This document shows, piece after piece, positions 54,133 to 62,855 of a stretch of 64,000 nt of DNA. The position numbers and the translations under genes are program-made. How positions within the stretch are numbered: position 1 is the stretch's first letter; the number at the start of each line of letters is the position of its first letter. The notes beneath the pieces are model-generated. The model was not told the DNA's origin and ran no database searches. It saw nothing but the letters and a program-made list of their open reading frames with translations. Source of the DNA: Motilimonas eburnea (GTDB lineage Bacteria; Pseudomonadota; Gammaproteobacteria; Enterobacterales; CBDFNC01); assembly GCF_021295345.1 (NCBI RefSeq), contig NZ_JAIMJB010000007.1:1-64000 (forward strand), read 5' to 3'.

Positions 54133-54440
54133 TAGGGCCTGTTGACCTTTCGTGGTTAATTTTTGTTCGAGAGGGAGACACCCTGTCTAAAAGCGTTTTG
54201 AGCAAGGCGAGCAGTGTGTAGCTTAGCATTCTAAGTAAATACTGCTCAACGACGCGTAGAATGCTTACGCCCGAAGGGCTTTAGCCGAATCCAAAGGACA
54301 GCGTTTGTTGGTCATTTCTACTACGTTAGCGCCTTTTCGCGTAGTTCACTATGCCACAAAGATGCTGCCCACAACGATTGTTTTGTATAAATACCCAACA
54401 AATCGCTGCAAAAACAAGCTCCAAAGATCAACAGGCCCTA
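54133..54440 (-). mobile_element. MITE-like element, copy 1 (flhB-flhA gap)
   Basis: This is a 308-bp noncoding element bounded by TA on both sides. Terminal inverted repeats are GGGCCTGTTGACCTTT at the left and, inverted, GGGCCTGTTGATCTTT at the right. It is about 80 percent or more similar by eye to copy 2 over most of its length, with an extra insertion near 54172-54190 and another near 54340. Inside are paired arms GAGCAGT/ACTGCTC around CTTAG-CATT-CTAAG. It has no open frame. Its right end supplies the TAG stop of flhB. TA duplication and termini suggest mobilisation by an IS630/Tc1-type transposase. Confidence 0.85.
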
Positions 54441-55568
54441 ATATTTAAAGCCCTCTGGCATATCAAATTCTTTAGGCAGTGCGGTTGGGCGTTTTCCACG
54501 GCCTTTACGGTATTGCTCTAATTGAAAAAGGTAGGCAAGAATTTGCGCTACCGCGACAAAAAGCTCATGAGGAATTTCTTGTTCGAGTTCAGTTGTATGA
54601 TAGATGGCGCGGCAAAGCTGCGGTGAGCTCATCACTGGCACTTCATATTCACGTGCTATTTCACGAATTTTCAAGGCGATTTGATCAACGCCTTTCGCCA
54701 CCACTCGAGGGGCACCGCCGCTGGCCGCATCGTATTTTAATGCCACCGAAAAATGCGTCGGGTTAGTGACGACCACGTCTGCCGTTGGCACCTCACCCAT
54801 CATTCGGCGTTGTGCGGCTTCCATCTGTAAGCGGCGGATCCGCCCTTTGACTTCTGGCTTACCTTCTTGATCCTTATGCTCGTCTTTCACTTCCTGCTTG
54901 GTCATTTTCAGTTGTTCTTTGTGATGCCATAACTGATAGGGCACATCCACCACCACGATCACCAAAAGCGACAAGCATAAAATTAAAAACATCCAAAGCA
55001 GCATATCCAATGCCGCTTCAACACTTGAGCCTAATGGCGTTGAGCTCAACACCAAGATATCGGCAAAGCTCACATGCAAGATCCCCCACACGCCAAAGCC
55101 TATCACCGTCACTTTAAGGATCGATTTGAGTAATTCAATCCAACCTTGACTACCAAACATCCGCTTGAACCCAGCAAGTGGGCTCATTTTGCTCAACTTG
55201 GGCAACATCACTTCGGTACTAAAGTTCATACCGCCGATCATGATGGCCCCAGCAACACCGGCAATGAACAAAGCGACTAAAATAGCCAGTGTCGGCAAAA
55301 TCATTTCACCAATGCCATTGGCAAACACCACTTTCATCTGACTGGGATCAAACACCACATCACGCTCAAACGTGAAGGCTTTTTTCATCATGGTCACAAA
55401 AGCATGACCGAGATAATCGCCTAACATCATCAAGGCAAACGCCGCCATGATCAAGATAGCAGCCGTGCCCAACTCCTTAGAGCGGACCACTTGCCCTTTA
55501 TTTCGGGCATCACTGAGTTTTTTCCCCGTGGGGTCTTCGGTTTTTTCTTGACCGTCAGCTTCTGCCAT
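54438..55568 (-). CDS. flhB: Flagellar export switch protein FlhB
   Basis: FlhB changes export specificity from hook to filament. The 376-aa protein has four membrane helices (about 30-215) and the autocleaved cytoplasmic domain with VVVTNPTHFSVALKYD. The tail ends KEFDMPEGFKY and its TAG stop is formed by the first bases of the adjacent MITE-like element. Length is normal, so function is probably kept. AGGAG lies 8 nt before the ATG. It is separated from fliR by the second element copy. Confidence 0.97.
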   Translation of the reverse strand: MAEADGQEKTEDPTGKKLSDARNKGQVVRSKELGTAAILIMAAFALMMLGDYLGHAFVTMMKKAFTFERDVVFDPSQMKVVFANGIGEMILPTLAILVALFIAGVAGAIMIGGMNFSTEVMLPKLSKMSPLAGFKRMFGSQGWIELLKSILKVTVIGFGVWGILHVSFADILVLSSTPLGSSVEAALDMLLWMFLILCLSLLVIVVVDVPYQLWHHKEQLKMTKQEVKDEHKDQEGKPEVKGRIRRLQMEAAQRRMMGEVPTADVVVTNPTHFSVALKYDAASGGAPRVVAKGVDQIALKIREIAREYEVPVMSSPQLCRAIYHTTELEQEIPHELFVAVAQILAYLFQLEQYRKGRGKRPTALPKEFDMPEGFKY

Positions 55569-55596
55569 CTTAATTCTCCTGGCTGCTGTAAGTGAT

Positions 55597-55862
55597 TAGG
55601 GCCTGTTGACCTTTCGTGGTTAATTTTTGTTCGAGATAAAAGCGTTTTGGGCAAGGCGAGCGGTGTGTAGCTTAGCATTCTAAGTAAATACCGCTCAACG
55701 ACGCGCAAAACGCTTTTAGCCGAATCCAAAGGACAGCGTTTGTTGGTCCTTTCTACTGCGTTAGCGCCTTTTCGCATAGGTAGCTATGCCACAAAGTCGC
55801 TGCCTTGTATAAATATCCAACAAATCGCTGCAAAAACAATCTCCAAAGGTCAACAGGCCCTA
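55597..55862 (-). mobile_element. MITE-like element, copy 2 (fliR-flhB gap)
   Basis: This is a 266-bp element bounded by TA, with termini GGGCCTGTTGACCTTT at both ends in inverted orientation. Internal pairings: a perfect 13-bp arm TAAAAGCGTTTTG (55637-55649) with CAAAACGCTTTTA (55706-55718), inside it GAGCGGT (55658-55664) with ACCGCTC (55690-55696), then CTTAG/CTAAG; a second domain CAGCGTTTGTTGG with CCAACAAATCGCTG, and GCATAG/CTATGC. It has no open frame. Its right end supplies the TAG stop of fliR, and flhB starts 28 bp beyond its left end. Confidence 0.88.
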
Positions 55863-56645
55863 GGGTCGGCAAGCCCCATTGAGTAGATCACACATCAATG
55901 CCGACCCGCGTTGCCAGTGGCCATCAAAATGTAATACAACATTGCCTATGGTCAGCCACAAAATAAACAGGCCAAACAACATACTAATTGAAAAGCCTAA
56001 GGTAAAAATATTCAATTGCGGCGCGGCCCTGGTCATGATACCGAAAGAGAAATTCACCAATAACATGGCCACAATGGAGGCCATGGACATGGCTAACGCT
56101 GCGGTGAACATCACCCCTAGCCACCCCGCTAGCTTTTCATATTGTAATGGGGCTAACCCATTCATTGAGATAGGTAACGTGGTAAAGCTTTCAACTATCA
56201 TATAGATCATCACTAAATGGCCATCCACAGCAAAAAACAGCAAGGTAACCAACATAAGATAAAACTGACCAACGACAGGTGAAGATTGCCCATTGAGGGG
56301 ATCCGCCATGGATGCAAAGCCTAAACTTGTTTGCATTGCAATAATCTGGCCAGCAATCACAAAGGTCTGCATCACAAACACAGAAACGGTCCCCACCGCT
56401 GTGCCTATGAGAATTTGTTGCAGCGCAACCAAAAAGCTTTGTCCAGAGAATAATGGGATCGGCGGCGGCTCAGGTAGTACAGGCACCACCATAAAAGTAA
56501 GGGCTAAGGACAGCAACAAACGGATACGCTTTGGCGTCGTTTTCGCACCAATGCCCGTCATCACCATCAACATGGCCGAGATCCGACATAAAGCCCAGAT
56601 ATAGCTCGAGAGCCAAGAGATAACGATATCAGCAGGAAAGCTCAT
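55860..56645 (-). CDS. fliR: Flagellar export gate protein FliR
   Basis: FliR is a gate subunit with FliP and FliQ. The 261-aa protein has about six hydrophobic segments, with WALCRISAMLMVMTGIGAKTTPKRIR at the N-terminus and QTSLGFASMADPLNG in the middle. The C-terminus reads NGACRP and then TAG, which is formed at the junction with the MITE-like element. Normal length is about 260 aa. Confidence 0.95.
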   Translation of the reverse strand: MSFPADIVISWLSSYIWALCRISAMLMVMTGIGAKTTPKRIRLLLSLALTFMVVPVLPEPPPIPLFSGQSFLVALQQILIGTAVGTVSVFVMQTFVIAGQIIAMQTSLGFASMADPLNGQSSPVVGQFYLMLVTLLFFAVDGHLVMIYMIVESFTTLPISMNGLAPLQYEKLAGWLGVMFTAALAMSMASIVAMLLVNFSFGIMTRAAPQLNIFTLGFSISMLFGLFILWLTIGNVVLHFDGHWQRGSALMCDLLNGACRP

Positions 56646-56914
56646 TAGCCAACGACGCTTGGGATCTGTTCAATCATGGTATAGAAAAACTCCATTAACA
56701 TTCTAAACCCCCAGTGAGCACCAAACATCAATGCCAAAATGGTAATAATTAAACGCGGTAAAAAGCTTAAGGTTTGCTCGTTAATCGAGGTCGCCGCTTG
56801 AAACACCGCCACCACTAAGCCAATGATTAAGCTAGGGATGATACACGCAGAAACGAGGATCAGTACCAGCCACAATGCATGTTTGAAAATATCAACAAAG
56901 ACTTCGGGTGACAT
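56645..56914 (-). CDS. fliQ: Flagellar export gate protein FliQ
   Basis: FliQ is an 89-aa gate subunit with two membrane helices (ALWLVLILVSACIIPSLIIGLVVAVFQ; LIITILALMFGAHWGFRMLM) and the conserved AATSINEQTLSFLPR between them. It overlaps fliR by one base and follows fliP by 18 bp. Confidence 0.96.
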   Translation of the reverse strand: MSPEVFVDIFKHALWLVLILVSACIIPSLIIGLVVAVFQAATSINEQTLSFLPRLIITILALMFGAHWGFRMLMEFFYTMIEQIPSVVG

Positions 56915-56932
56915 ATTGGCTCCTTAGTCTGA

Positions 56933-57682
56933 TCACAAACCAAAACTGGCGGCCAAGCTGCCGATGATTAAGTTCCAACCATCAACTAATACAAATAGCA
57001 TGAGTTTAAAAGGCAAAGATACAATCATCGGTGACAGCATCATCATACCCATGGCCATCAGGATACTGGCTACCACAAGGTCAATAATCAAAAACGGAAT
57101 AAAAATCATAAACCCAATTTGGAAAGCGGTTTTAAGCTCACTGGTCACAAACGCTGGGATCAAAACATGAATCGGGACTTCTTCAGGAGAAGACACTTGT
57201 ATGTCCGCCATTTCAACAAAGGTCTGCAAATCGGTCACACGGGTTTGGGCTAACATGAAATCTTTCAGCGGCCCTTGGCCCCTATCAATGGCTTCGGTGA
57301 TGGAAATCTGCTCTGCTAAATAGGGCTGTAAGGCTTGATCATTCACCCGCTCAAACACGGGCGCCATGATAAAAAAGGTCATGAATAAGGTGATACCGAT
57401 AATGACTTGATTTGACGGCGTTTGTTGTAAGCCCAAGGCTTGACGTAAAATACTCATGACCACCACGATCCGAGTAAAAGACGTCATCATGATCACCATG
57501 GCAGGCAAAAAGCTCAGCGCCGTCATCAAGCCCAGCACTTGTAGCGTTAAGCTGTACTCTTGCGCCCCATCAGGGCCTGTTGTCACCGTAATGGCAGGCA
57601 ATGCACCTGTTTGCGCCGCCACAGGATGGGCAAACAACATCATTAACAGCCAAGCAAAAATCCAGTTATTGGTTTTTTTCAT
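56933..57682 (-). CDS. fliP: Flagellar export gate protein FliP
   Basis: FliP forms the core of the export gate. The 249-aa precursor has a cleavable signal peptide (residues 1-23, ending PVAAQ), then [39 protein letters not shown] and [22 protein letters not shown], all family hallmarks. The start overlaps the fliO 3' end by 17 nt. Confidence 0.97.
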   Translation of the reverse strand: MKKTNNWIFAWLLMMLFAHPVAAQTGALPAITVTTGPDGAQEYSLTLQVLGLMTALSFLPAMVIMMTSFTRIVVVMSILRQALGLQQTPSNQVIIGITLFMTFFIMAPVFERVNDQALQPYLAEQISITEAIDRGQGPLKDFMLAQTRVTDLQTFVEMADIQVSSPEEVPIHVLIPAFVTSELKTAFQIGFMIFIPFLIIDLVVASILMAMGMMMLSPMIVSLPFKLMLFVLVDGWNLIIGSLAASFGL

Positions 57683-58073
57683 CTTTTTTTATTACCTTGG
57701 CTAATTGCTCAGCAAATGCGCCCGCCAAAGGTACGGGCGGCTCTGTTGGCTCGGCTAAAGGTTGTTCCAATTTGTCAATCAAATTGATCTGCTGCGCCGT
57801 TGCGGCAAGTAAGTATTGTTGCTCACCCAGTTGCACAACCATGAGCTTTTCTTTTCTGCCAAGGGGGGTAGTTGCCACCACTTTAATGCCATTTTGGCCA
57901 AAATAGCGACTAAACTTGGTTTGATGAAACAGCCAAGCTAGGCCCACTATCAGCAGTAAAACAAACACCAATACCGACAACACAGAGACAAAGTCGAGAT
58001 CGGGCGGGCGCTGCTCTGACGACCAAGCGGGCAAAGACATCAGTAGCGGGAATAAGGCAAATCCATACTTCAT
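57666..58073 (-). CDS. fliO: Flagellar assembly protein FliO
   Basis: FliO helps FliP assemble. The 135-aa protein has a signal-like N-terminus, one membrane helix ([19 protein letters not shown]) and the cytoplasmic domain with [29 protein letters not shown]. It overlaps fliN by one base. Confidence 0.94.
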   Translation of the reverse strand: MKYGFALFPLLMSLPAWSSEQRPPDLDFVSVLSVLVFVLLLIVGLAWLFHQTKFSRYFGQNGIKVVATTPLGRKEKLMVVQLGEQQYLLAATAQQINLIDKLEQPLAEPTEPPVPLAGAFAEQLAKVIKKDEKNQ

Positions 58074-58468
58074 TATTTTAGTTTCTTTATCCGCTCGGTT
58101 TGGCTGATAACATCGGTCAAGCGGATCCCAAACTTATCATTGACCACGACCACTTCACCGTGCGCAATTAAGGTACCGTTAACTAACACATCAAGAGGTT
58201 CACCGGCCACGCGATCAAGCTCTACCACCGAACCTTGGTTTAATTGTAATAGGTTACGAATGCTAATATGGCTACGTCCCACCTCCATTGAGATAGTGAC
58301 AGGTATGTCCATAATGGCGTCTAAACGGCGTTTTTCTTCCGATGAGATAGACGGGCCATCATCACTATCAAATTGCTCAAGCTCCGCAGGTTGTGCTGCA
58401 CCTTCCGCCTCTTCTAGCGCGGCAGCCCACTCATCTGCCATTTGTTGATCATCACTCATCGATTTCAT
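58073..58468 (-). CDS. fliN: Flagellar motor switch protein FliN
   Basis: FliN is part of the C-ring. The 131-aa protein has an acidic N-terminal segment (MADEWAAALEEAEG) and the SpoA domain (DIPVTISMEVGRSHISIRNLLQLNQGSVVELDRVAGEPLDVLVNG, key parts LQLNQGSVVELDR and DVLVNGTLIA). Its 5' end overlaps fliM by 17 nt. Confidence 0.97.
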   Translation of the reverse strand: MKSMSDDQQMADEWAAALEEAEGAAQPAELEQFDSDDGPSISSEEKRRLDAIMDIPVTISMEVGRSHISIRNLLQLNQGSVVELDRVAGEPLDVLVNGTLIAHGEVVVVNDKFGIRLTDVISQTERIKKLK

Positions 58469-59516
58469 CCTCTAATACTTCTAAACTCGCGGCGTCATTA
58501 TTGATGCGCTTACCTTGGCGGGTGACTAACTCTAATTCACTCTTAACCGAATCAGGGCGTTTCAGTTTCTCAGTGATCTTAACCGCATAATTGTCTTTAG
58601 TGCGCCCCATCTTACCGCGGTAAGTCGGTAAGTCTTCAATAAACACGGTCATGGCTTCTGGCATTTCAACCGGGATCACATCCCCCGCCTTTAATTCCAT
58701 GATTTGACGTAAACTCAATTCAGTCTCAAGCAACCGGGTGCTGAGTTCAACGGGCACATCCATGATCTCGTCTTTTAGTGCCTTACTCCAACGGAAATCG
58801 GTGTCTTCTTTATCACTTTGTACCCCCGCATCCAATAATTCACGAATGGGCTCAAGCATGGAGTAAGGCATGGCGATGTGAAAATCCCCGCCGCCACCAT
58901 CAAGTTCAATATGAAAGGAATTGACCACGATCACTTCTGTTGGGCTCACGATATTAGCCATGGCCGGGTTAACTTCAGAGTCGAGGTATTCAAATTCCGC
59001 ATCCATTACCGGCGCCCAGGCATCATGGTAGTCTTCAAATACAATTTTAAGTAGCATTTGAATGATGCGGCGCTCCGTTGGTGTAAACTCCCGCCCTTCA
59101 ATCTTGGCATGGTAGCGGCCATCTCCACCAAAAAAGTTCTCCACTAAGATAAAAACTAAGCGGGCTTCCATGGTAATCAAACCTGTGCCCTTGAGCGGGC
59201 GAAAACGCACCATGTTAAGGCTGGTTGGTACAAATAGAGTGTGTACATACTCGCCAAATTTAAGCATTTGCACACCATTAATGGAGACCTCAGCGGTTCG
59301 TCTCATCATGTTGAACAAACTGATCCTCAAATGGCGGGCAAAACGTTCATTAACCAACTCCAAGGTTGGCATCCTACCGCGAACAATACGATCTTGAGAG
59401 GAGAAGTCATAATGCACCGCATTGCTATTTTCAACGGGGGAGGATTCTTCTTCCTCAACATCGTCAACCCCGTGAAGTAGCGCATCAATTTCGTCTTGTG
59501 ATAAAAGATCGCTCAT
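58452..59516 (-). CDS. fliM: Flagellar motor switch protein FliM
   Basis: FliM is the CheY-P receptor in the C-ring. The 354-aa protein has the N-terminal CheY-binding peptide LLSQDEIDALLHG, the central CheC-like domain (RMPTLELVNERFARHLRISLF; GTGLITMEARLVF) and a C-terminal SpoA domain (LRQIMELKAGDVIPVEMPE). It follows fliL by 26 bp. Confidence 0.97.
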   Translation of the reverse strand: MSDLLSQDEIDALLHGVDDVEEEESSPVENSNAVHYDFSSQDRIVRGRMPTLELVNERFARHLRISLFNMMRRTAEVSINGVQMLKFGEYVHTLFVPTSLNMVRFRPLKGTGLITMEARLVFILVENFFGGDGRYHAKIEGREFTPTERRIIQMLLKIVFEDYHDAWAPVMDAEFEYLDSEVNPAMANIVSPTEVIVVNSFHIELDGGGGDFHIAMPYSMLEPIRELLDAGVQSDKEDTDFRWSKALKDEIMDVPVELSTRLLETELSLRQIMELKAGDVIPVEMPEAMTVFIEDLPTYRGKMGRTKDNYAVKITEKLKRPDSVKSELELVTRQGKRINNDAASLEVLEDEIDE

Positions 59517-59542
59517 TATTAATCCATTAACCCTTTAGTGGA

Positions 59543-60061
59543 CTACTGTAAAACAAAGCCGGTAAATAGCACAGCCTCAACCACGGGGGCCGATGCCACT
59601 TCGTTCATTGCTTTTTGTACGGCTTGTAGTGACTTCTTGCGTATTTCTGTTTTGCCCACTTCCGTGCGCAATTCTTCCTCGGTCGCTGAGCTAAATACAC
59701 TCAACAAGGTTCCTTCAATCAAAGGGATATGCGCTTTGGCATGGTTCTCATTTTCTGTCCCACGCACCATTAACTGCACTTTAATTTGCACTAACCGGTC
59801 GCGTACGTCTCCGGCAACATTAAACACAAATGGCCTTGGCATCCCCACATAAACAGCCCTTAGGGTAGACGTGTCCACTTGAGGCTTAGCCTCTGCCTCA
59901 GTTGTTTCGCTTTGCGCTGGCTCATCTGAGCCCATCAGGAAAAAGGCAGCACCGCCACCACCAGCAAGTAAAACCACAACTGCCACAATGATAATAATGA
60001 GCTTGCCTTTGCCGCCTTTGTTTTCGTTTAACTCTAAATTCTCATTTTCCGCTTCAGCCAT
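59543..60061 (-). CDS. fliL: Flagellar basal-body protein FliL
   Basis: FliL surrounds the stator at the basal body. The 172-aa protein has a short charged N-terminus, one membrane helix (LIIIIVAVVVLLAGGGGAAFFLM) and a periplasmic stomatin-like domain (YVGMPRPFVFNVAG; RTEVGKTEIRKKSLQAVQKAMNEV). It starts the fliLMNOPQR run, 71 bp after fliK. Confidence 0.95.
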   Translation of the reverse strand: MAEAENENLELNENKGGKGKLIIIIVAVVVLLAGGGGAAFFLMGSDEPAQSETTEAEAKPQVDTSTLRAVYVGMPRPFVFNVAGDVRDRLVQIKVQLMVRGTENENHAKAHIPLIEGTLLSVFSSATEEELRTEVGKTEIRKKSLQAVQKAMNEVASAPVVEAVLFTGFVLQ

Positions 60062-60132
60062 GACATCATCCGTTAAAAAAATTAAAAGCTGGGTTAATTA
60101 TTACATAACAATGGCTTTAGGCCATAGTCAGT

Positions 60133-62511
60133 CTATGCATAATAATCAATTGCTGAGCTTGACTGCACATAATTTGGCACCGCCCGTAACTCAACTTCAT
60201 TAGCGTTGCTCACTTGTTGTTCGCCTTGGCCATTGCGATGATCCTGTTGATGCGATTGCGCCGTTTCCTTAGACCCTGACTGCTGTTGCCCAACCTGGCT
60301 TTCACCTAAGTTAATGCCTTGCTGATTCAACATCTCACGCAACCTTGGCATATGCTGTTCAACTAATTCTTTACTTTGCGCCTGAGTGGTTTGAACCTGG
60401 ATGCTAAGCTGATCATTTTGCATCGATAATTTCACGTGCATGCTGCCTAACTCAGCGGGGTCTAATTTGATCTCTGCTTGAGTAATGCCTTTATTCATCA
60501 TCATGGTAATACGCTCACGCAGCACACTGGGCGCTTCTTTTGCTGCCAGTTCAAACTTTTGACTTATTTCAAAAGCACTGGCTGGATTAGCTGGCGCAGT
60601 GGTGGCTTGGCTCATCCCAAAGGTTTGCGCTACCCCGCCTAGTACCTGACTAAATTGAGCACTAGCATTTGGGGGTTGATGGGCACTTTGAGCTTGTTGT
60701 GTGATTGGCGCAGGAATAGGCTGGGCCATCGGCTCTCGACTCATCCCTTGCCCTTTTATCGACGTTTGGGTTTGCTCTTTTACTGACGCTTCACGTGAAA
60801 ATGACTCTTCTTGATGAGCTTGAGCAGCCATTTCCTTACCTTGTTGCTTTAATGCTGCCCGCGTATCAAGCTTGTCACCTAATATCGTCTCTTTCCCATT
60901 CACATCTTTATTCGGTGACAGGGTGTCAACTGAATTGTCTGGACTAGTCTTACTCTGGTTCTGGGCCAGTTCAGGTAAACTCGATCCCGCCCCTACTTGC
61001 TCCCTTTGCGGAGTTGCTTTTGTGACATTAAAGCCATTGGCAATGTCTGGGTTACCCACCGCGCCTTTCTCTTGCTGCATTGTGGCGGCTTTGTTTGACT
61101 CCGAAACAACCCCTGTCAACTTAGGGGAATCAACGTCAGACTGATTCTTGGCCTGACTTTTGGACTGAGTAATGACATCTAAGTCAGCTGTATTTTTAGC
61201 TGAAGCAGGATTACCTGATACAGGATTACCTGAAACAGGGTTACCTGAAGAGCCAGTTTGTTGTGTTTCACCTACTTGGCTCGATGGTTGAGATAGCTTT
61301 TGCTGCACATTATTGTGAGTGGATGAAAGAGGTGAACCCGTTTGCATGTCTGATTTTGTCTCTTTGCTCGTCAGGCTAGCAGCATGTTGACTTTTGTCAC
61401 CGTCCACCACATTGGCGCGAGAGAGCTTGATATCTTTAGACTCGCCTTGCTCACTGGGCTCATGCTGAGCCGCCGTTGAATCATCCTTCATTGCAGAGGT
61501 GACCGGTGCCGCCGTGCCGTTAGCGCTGCCTTGCCCCTGCCGCTCAGGTGTCTTTAAGTCAATGGTTTGCTGTTCTTTTCCCGCTCCCCCTTGAGACACA
61601 GCGGACTCATTTTTAGCCTGATTTAGGTCTGACTTAAGTTCAAGCTTTGGTTCATGCTGTGACTCAGTGGCCACCGCTTTGGAGGCGAGTTGAACACGCA
61701 CTTCATCTTCACTTACCTGTTCACCCTCTTGAGCCGCTACTTTAGTCAGCGCAGAAACAGGGGCAGTGTCAGCTTGATGACCTGCCTGCTCCGGTTTGGC
61801 TTGCTCAGACAGAACAGCCACTAACTTCGCACTGGATTCTGCTTCTTTTGTTCCTCCCATTGGATCGACTAACTTCTCAGCGGCCTGGGTCGCGCCCCCT
61901 TCACTCACTTGTTTTGCCAAGATTTGACTAATGGGATTAAGAGGCGTGTTCAATGACGCTGAAGCATGCTCGCTTAATTTATCCTTAGAGGTGAGCTTGC
62001 TATCATCAACAGACGCCCTTGATGGCTCCTGAAAGCCAGACGTTGCATGGGAGTTTATTGCTTCGGTGGCGCCAATGCCCGAATCCGACCTCGGCCTTAC
62101 CTGCTGCTCTGCCGCTTGGATTTGCGCCAAAATATCGTGGCTAAGGGGCTTATTGTCCCCCTCTTTGCTTTTTGCCTTGCCCGGCTCTGTTGTGTCTCCT
62201 TGCGCCTCTTGTGCACTTTTTAAACCATGCTGTGGTGTGCGCTGTTTTTCTTGCGCTTGGCTGTCAGCTTTTTGACGACTCGCTTTTGATGCTTCAACGT
62301 CATCTTGCCAAGCCCGTTTGACCGCTTGCTCCTGCACATCCATTTGTTGGTGCTCTGATTTTTTATTTTTAGCCGCTTCGTAAGTTTTTTTGAATTCAAG
62401 AGACTTTTCTTGCGCAAGGTTTGATTCGGCGATCACGCCGACCGACTCTTGGGCCGAGGCATTCCCCGAAGACGTCGCCTGACTGACATTAATTGGCACT
62501 GATTGCATCAT
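60133..62511 (-). CDS. fliK: Flagellar hook-length control protein FliK
   Basis: FliK measures hook length and triggers the FlhB switch. The 792-aa protein is mostly polar and low-complexity (rich in Q, K, E, S, A), with short repeats such as three GNPVS-type units near residues 423-437. The conserved C-terminal domain runs about 655-745: ERITMMMNKGITQAEIKLDPAELGSMHVKLS, with key part KLDPAELGSMHVKL, then QAQSKELVEQHMPRLREML. It is long compared with enteric FliK (about 400 aa), but long forms are common in marine gammaproteobacteria. Confidence 0.92.
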   Translation of the reverse strand: MMQSVPINVSQATSSGNASAQESVGVIAESNLAQEKSLEFKKTYEAAKNKKSEHQQMDVQEQAVKRAWQDDVEASKASRQKADSQAQEKQRTPQHGLKSAQEAQGDTTEPGKAKSKEGDNKPLSHDILAQIQAAEQQVRPRSDSGIGATEAINSHATSGFQEPSRASVDDSKLTSKDKLSEHASASLNTPLNPISQILAKQVSEGGATQAAEKLVDPMGGTKEAESSAKLVAVLSEQAKPEQAGHQADTAPVSALTKVAAQEGEQVSEDEVRVQLASKAVATESQHEPKLELKSDLNQAKNESAVSQGGAGKEQQTIDLKTPERQGQGSANGTAAPVTSAMKDDSTAAQHEPSEQGESKDIKLSRANVVDGDKSQHAASLTSKETKSDMQTGSPLSSTHNNVQQKLSQPSSQVGETQQTGSSGNPVSGNPVSGNPASAKNTADLDVITQSKSQAKNQSDVDSPKLTGVVSESNKAATMQQEKGAVGNPDIANGFNVTKATPQREQVGAGSSLPELAQNQSKTSPDNSVDTLSPNKDVNGKETILGDKLDTRAALKQQGKEMAAQAHQEESFSREASVKEQTQTSIKGQGMSREPMAQPIPAPITQQAQSAHQPPNASAQFSQVLGGVAQTFGMSQATTAPANPASAFEISQKFELAAKEAPSVLRERITMMMNKGITQAEIKLDPAELGSMHVKLSMQNDQLSIQVQTTQAQSKELVEQHMPRLREMLNQQGINLGESQVGQQQSGSKETAQSHQQDHRNGQGEQQVSNANEVELRAVPNYVQSSSAIDYYA

Positions 62512-62675
62512 ACTTACATCCGTATTCTTGGTGGCAAAAGATTGCCGAAATGACCCACATGCATTGCTTTACTACTTGCCATCATGCATAAAGCTCCTCT
62601 CGCTAAAGCCCATATAACTCGCTATATCGACATCATTGCAGCCTATCGCAATACCCCAGCGAAAGGCTTAAGTCA

Positions 62676-62727
62676 TATTTCTAGGTAATACTTCTAGGCT
62701 ACATTCCTGAGCTATATTTCTAAGCAA
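62676..62727 (-). repeat. Four 13-bp degenerate tandem repeats
   Basis: Minus-strand units are TTGCTTAGAAATA, TAGCTCAGGAATG, TAGCCTAGAAGTA and TTACCTAGAAATA, contiguous and exactly 13 bp each. The first unit contains the TTGC of the -12 promoter element, so the other three lie in the first transcribed bases. Confidence 0.8.
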
Positions 62728-62738
62728 TTTTCGTTCCA
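62723..62738 (-). promoter_or_regulatory. Sigma-54 promoter for fliK operon
   Basis: The minus strand reads TGGAACGAAAATTGCT, which differs from TGGCACG-N4-TTGCW at one position only. GG and GC spacing is exact. It lies about 212 nt upstream of the fliK ATG, so the leader would be about 200 nt. Confidence 0.8.
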
Positions 62739-62826
62739 AAACTAGAATGGATAGACCCAGTGTTTGCATGAAATTCACAGAGGTTGAGGGGGCTTCCATT
62801 TAATAACGCGGTGAGCATTAAGATCC

Positions 62827-62848
62827 CCCCTCTTGGCAACAAGAGGGG
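62827..62848 (-). terminator. Hairpin just after fliJ
   Basis: CCCCTCTTG and CAAGAGGGG form a perfect 9-bp stem around a 4-nt loop, 7 nt after the fliJ TAG. On the minus strand it is followed by GGATCTTAATG, so the T-tract is poor. It may be a weak terminator or a 3'-end stabiliser for the upstream flagellar transcript. Confidence 0.6.
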
Positions 62849-62855
62849 TAAAAGA

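Larger units (their letters stand above)
62512..62855 (-). other. fliJ-fliK intergenic region (344 bp)
   Basis: This noncoding gap interrupts the flagellar operon. From right to left it holds a hairpin after fliJ, a sigma-54 promoter (62723-62738), four 13-bp tandem repeats overlapping and following the promoter (62676-62727), and then about 165 bp of leader without an obvious gene before the fliK ATG. It marks the start of a separate fliK-flhB transcription unit. Confidence 0.75.

Noticed and set aside
60068-60132. ATGGC/GCCAT hairpin and a sigma-54-like TGGCCTA in the fliK-fliL gap
   Set aside because: The spacing between GG and the -12 region is two bases too long and there is no T-run for a terminator.
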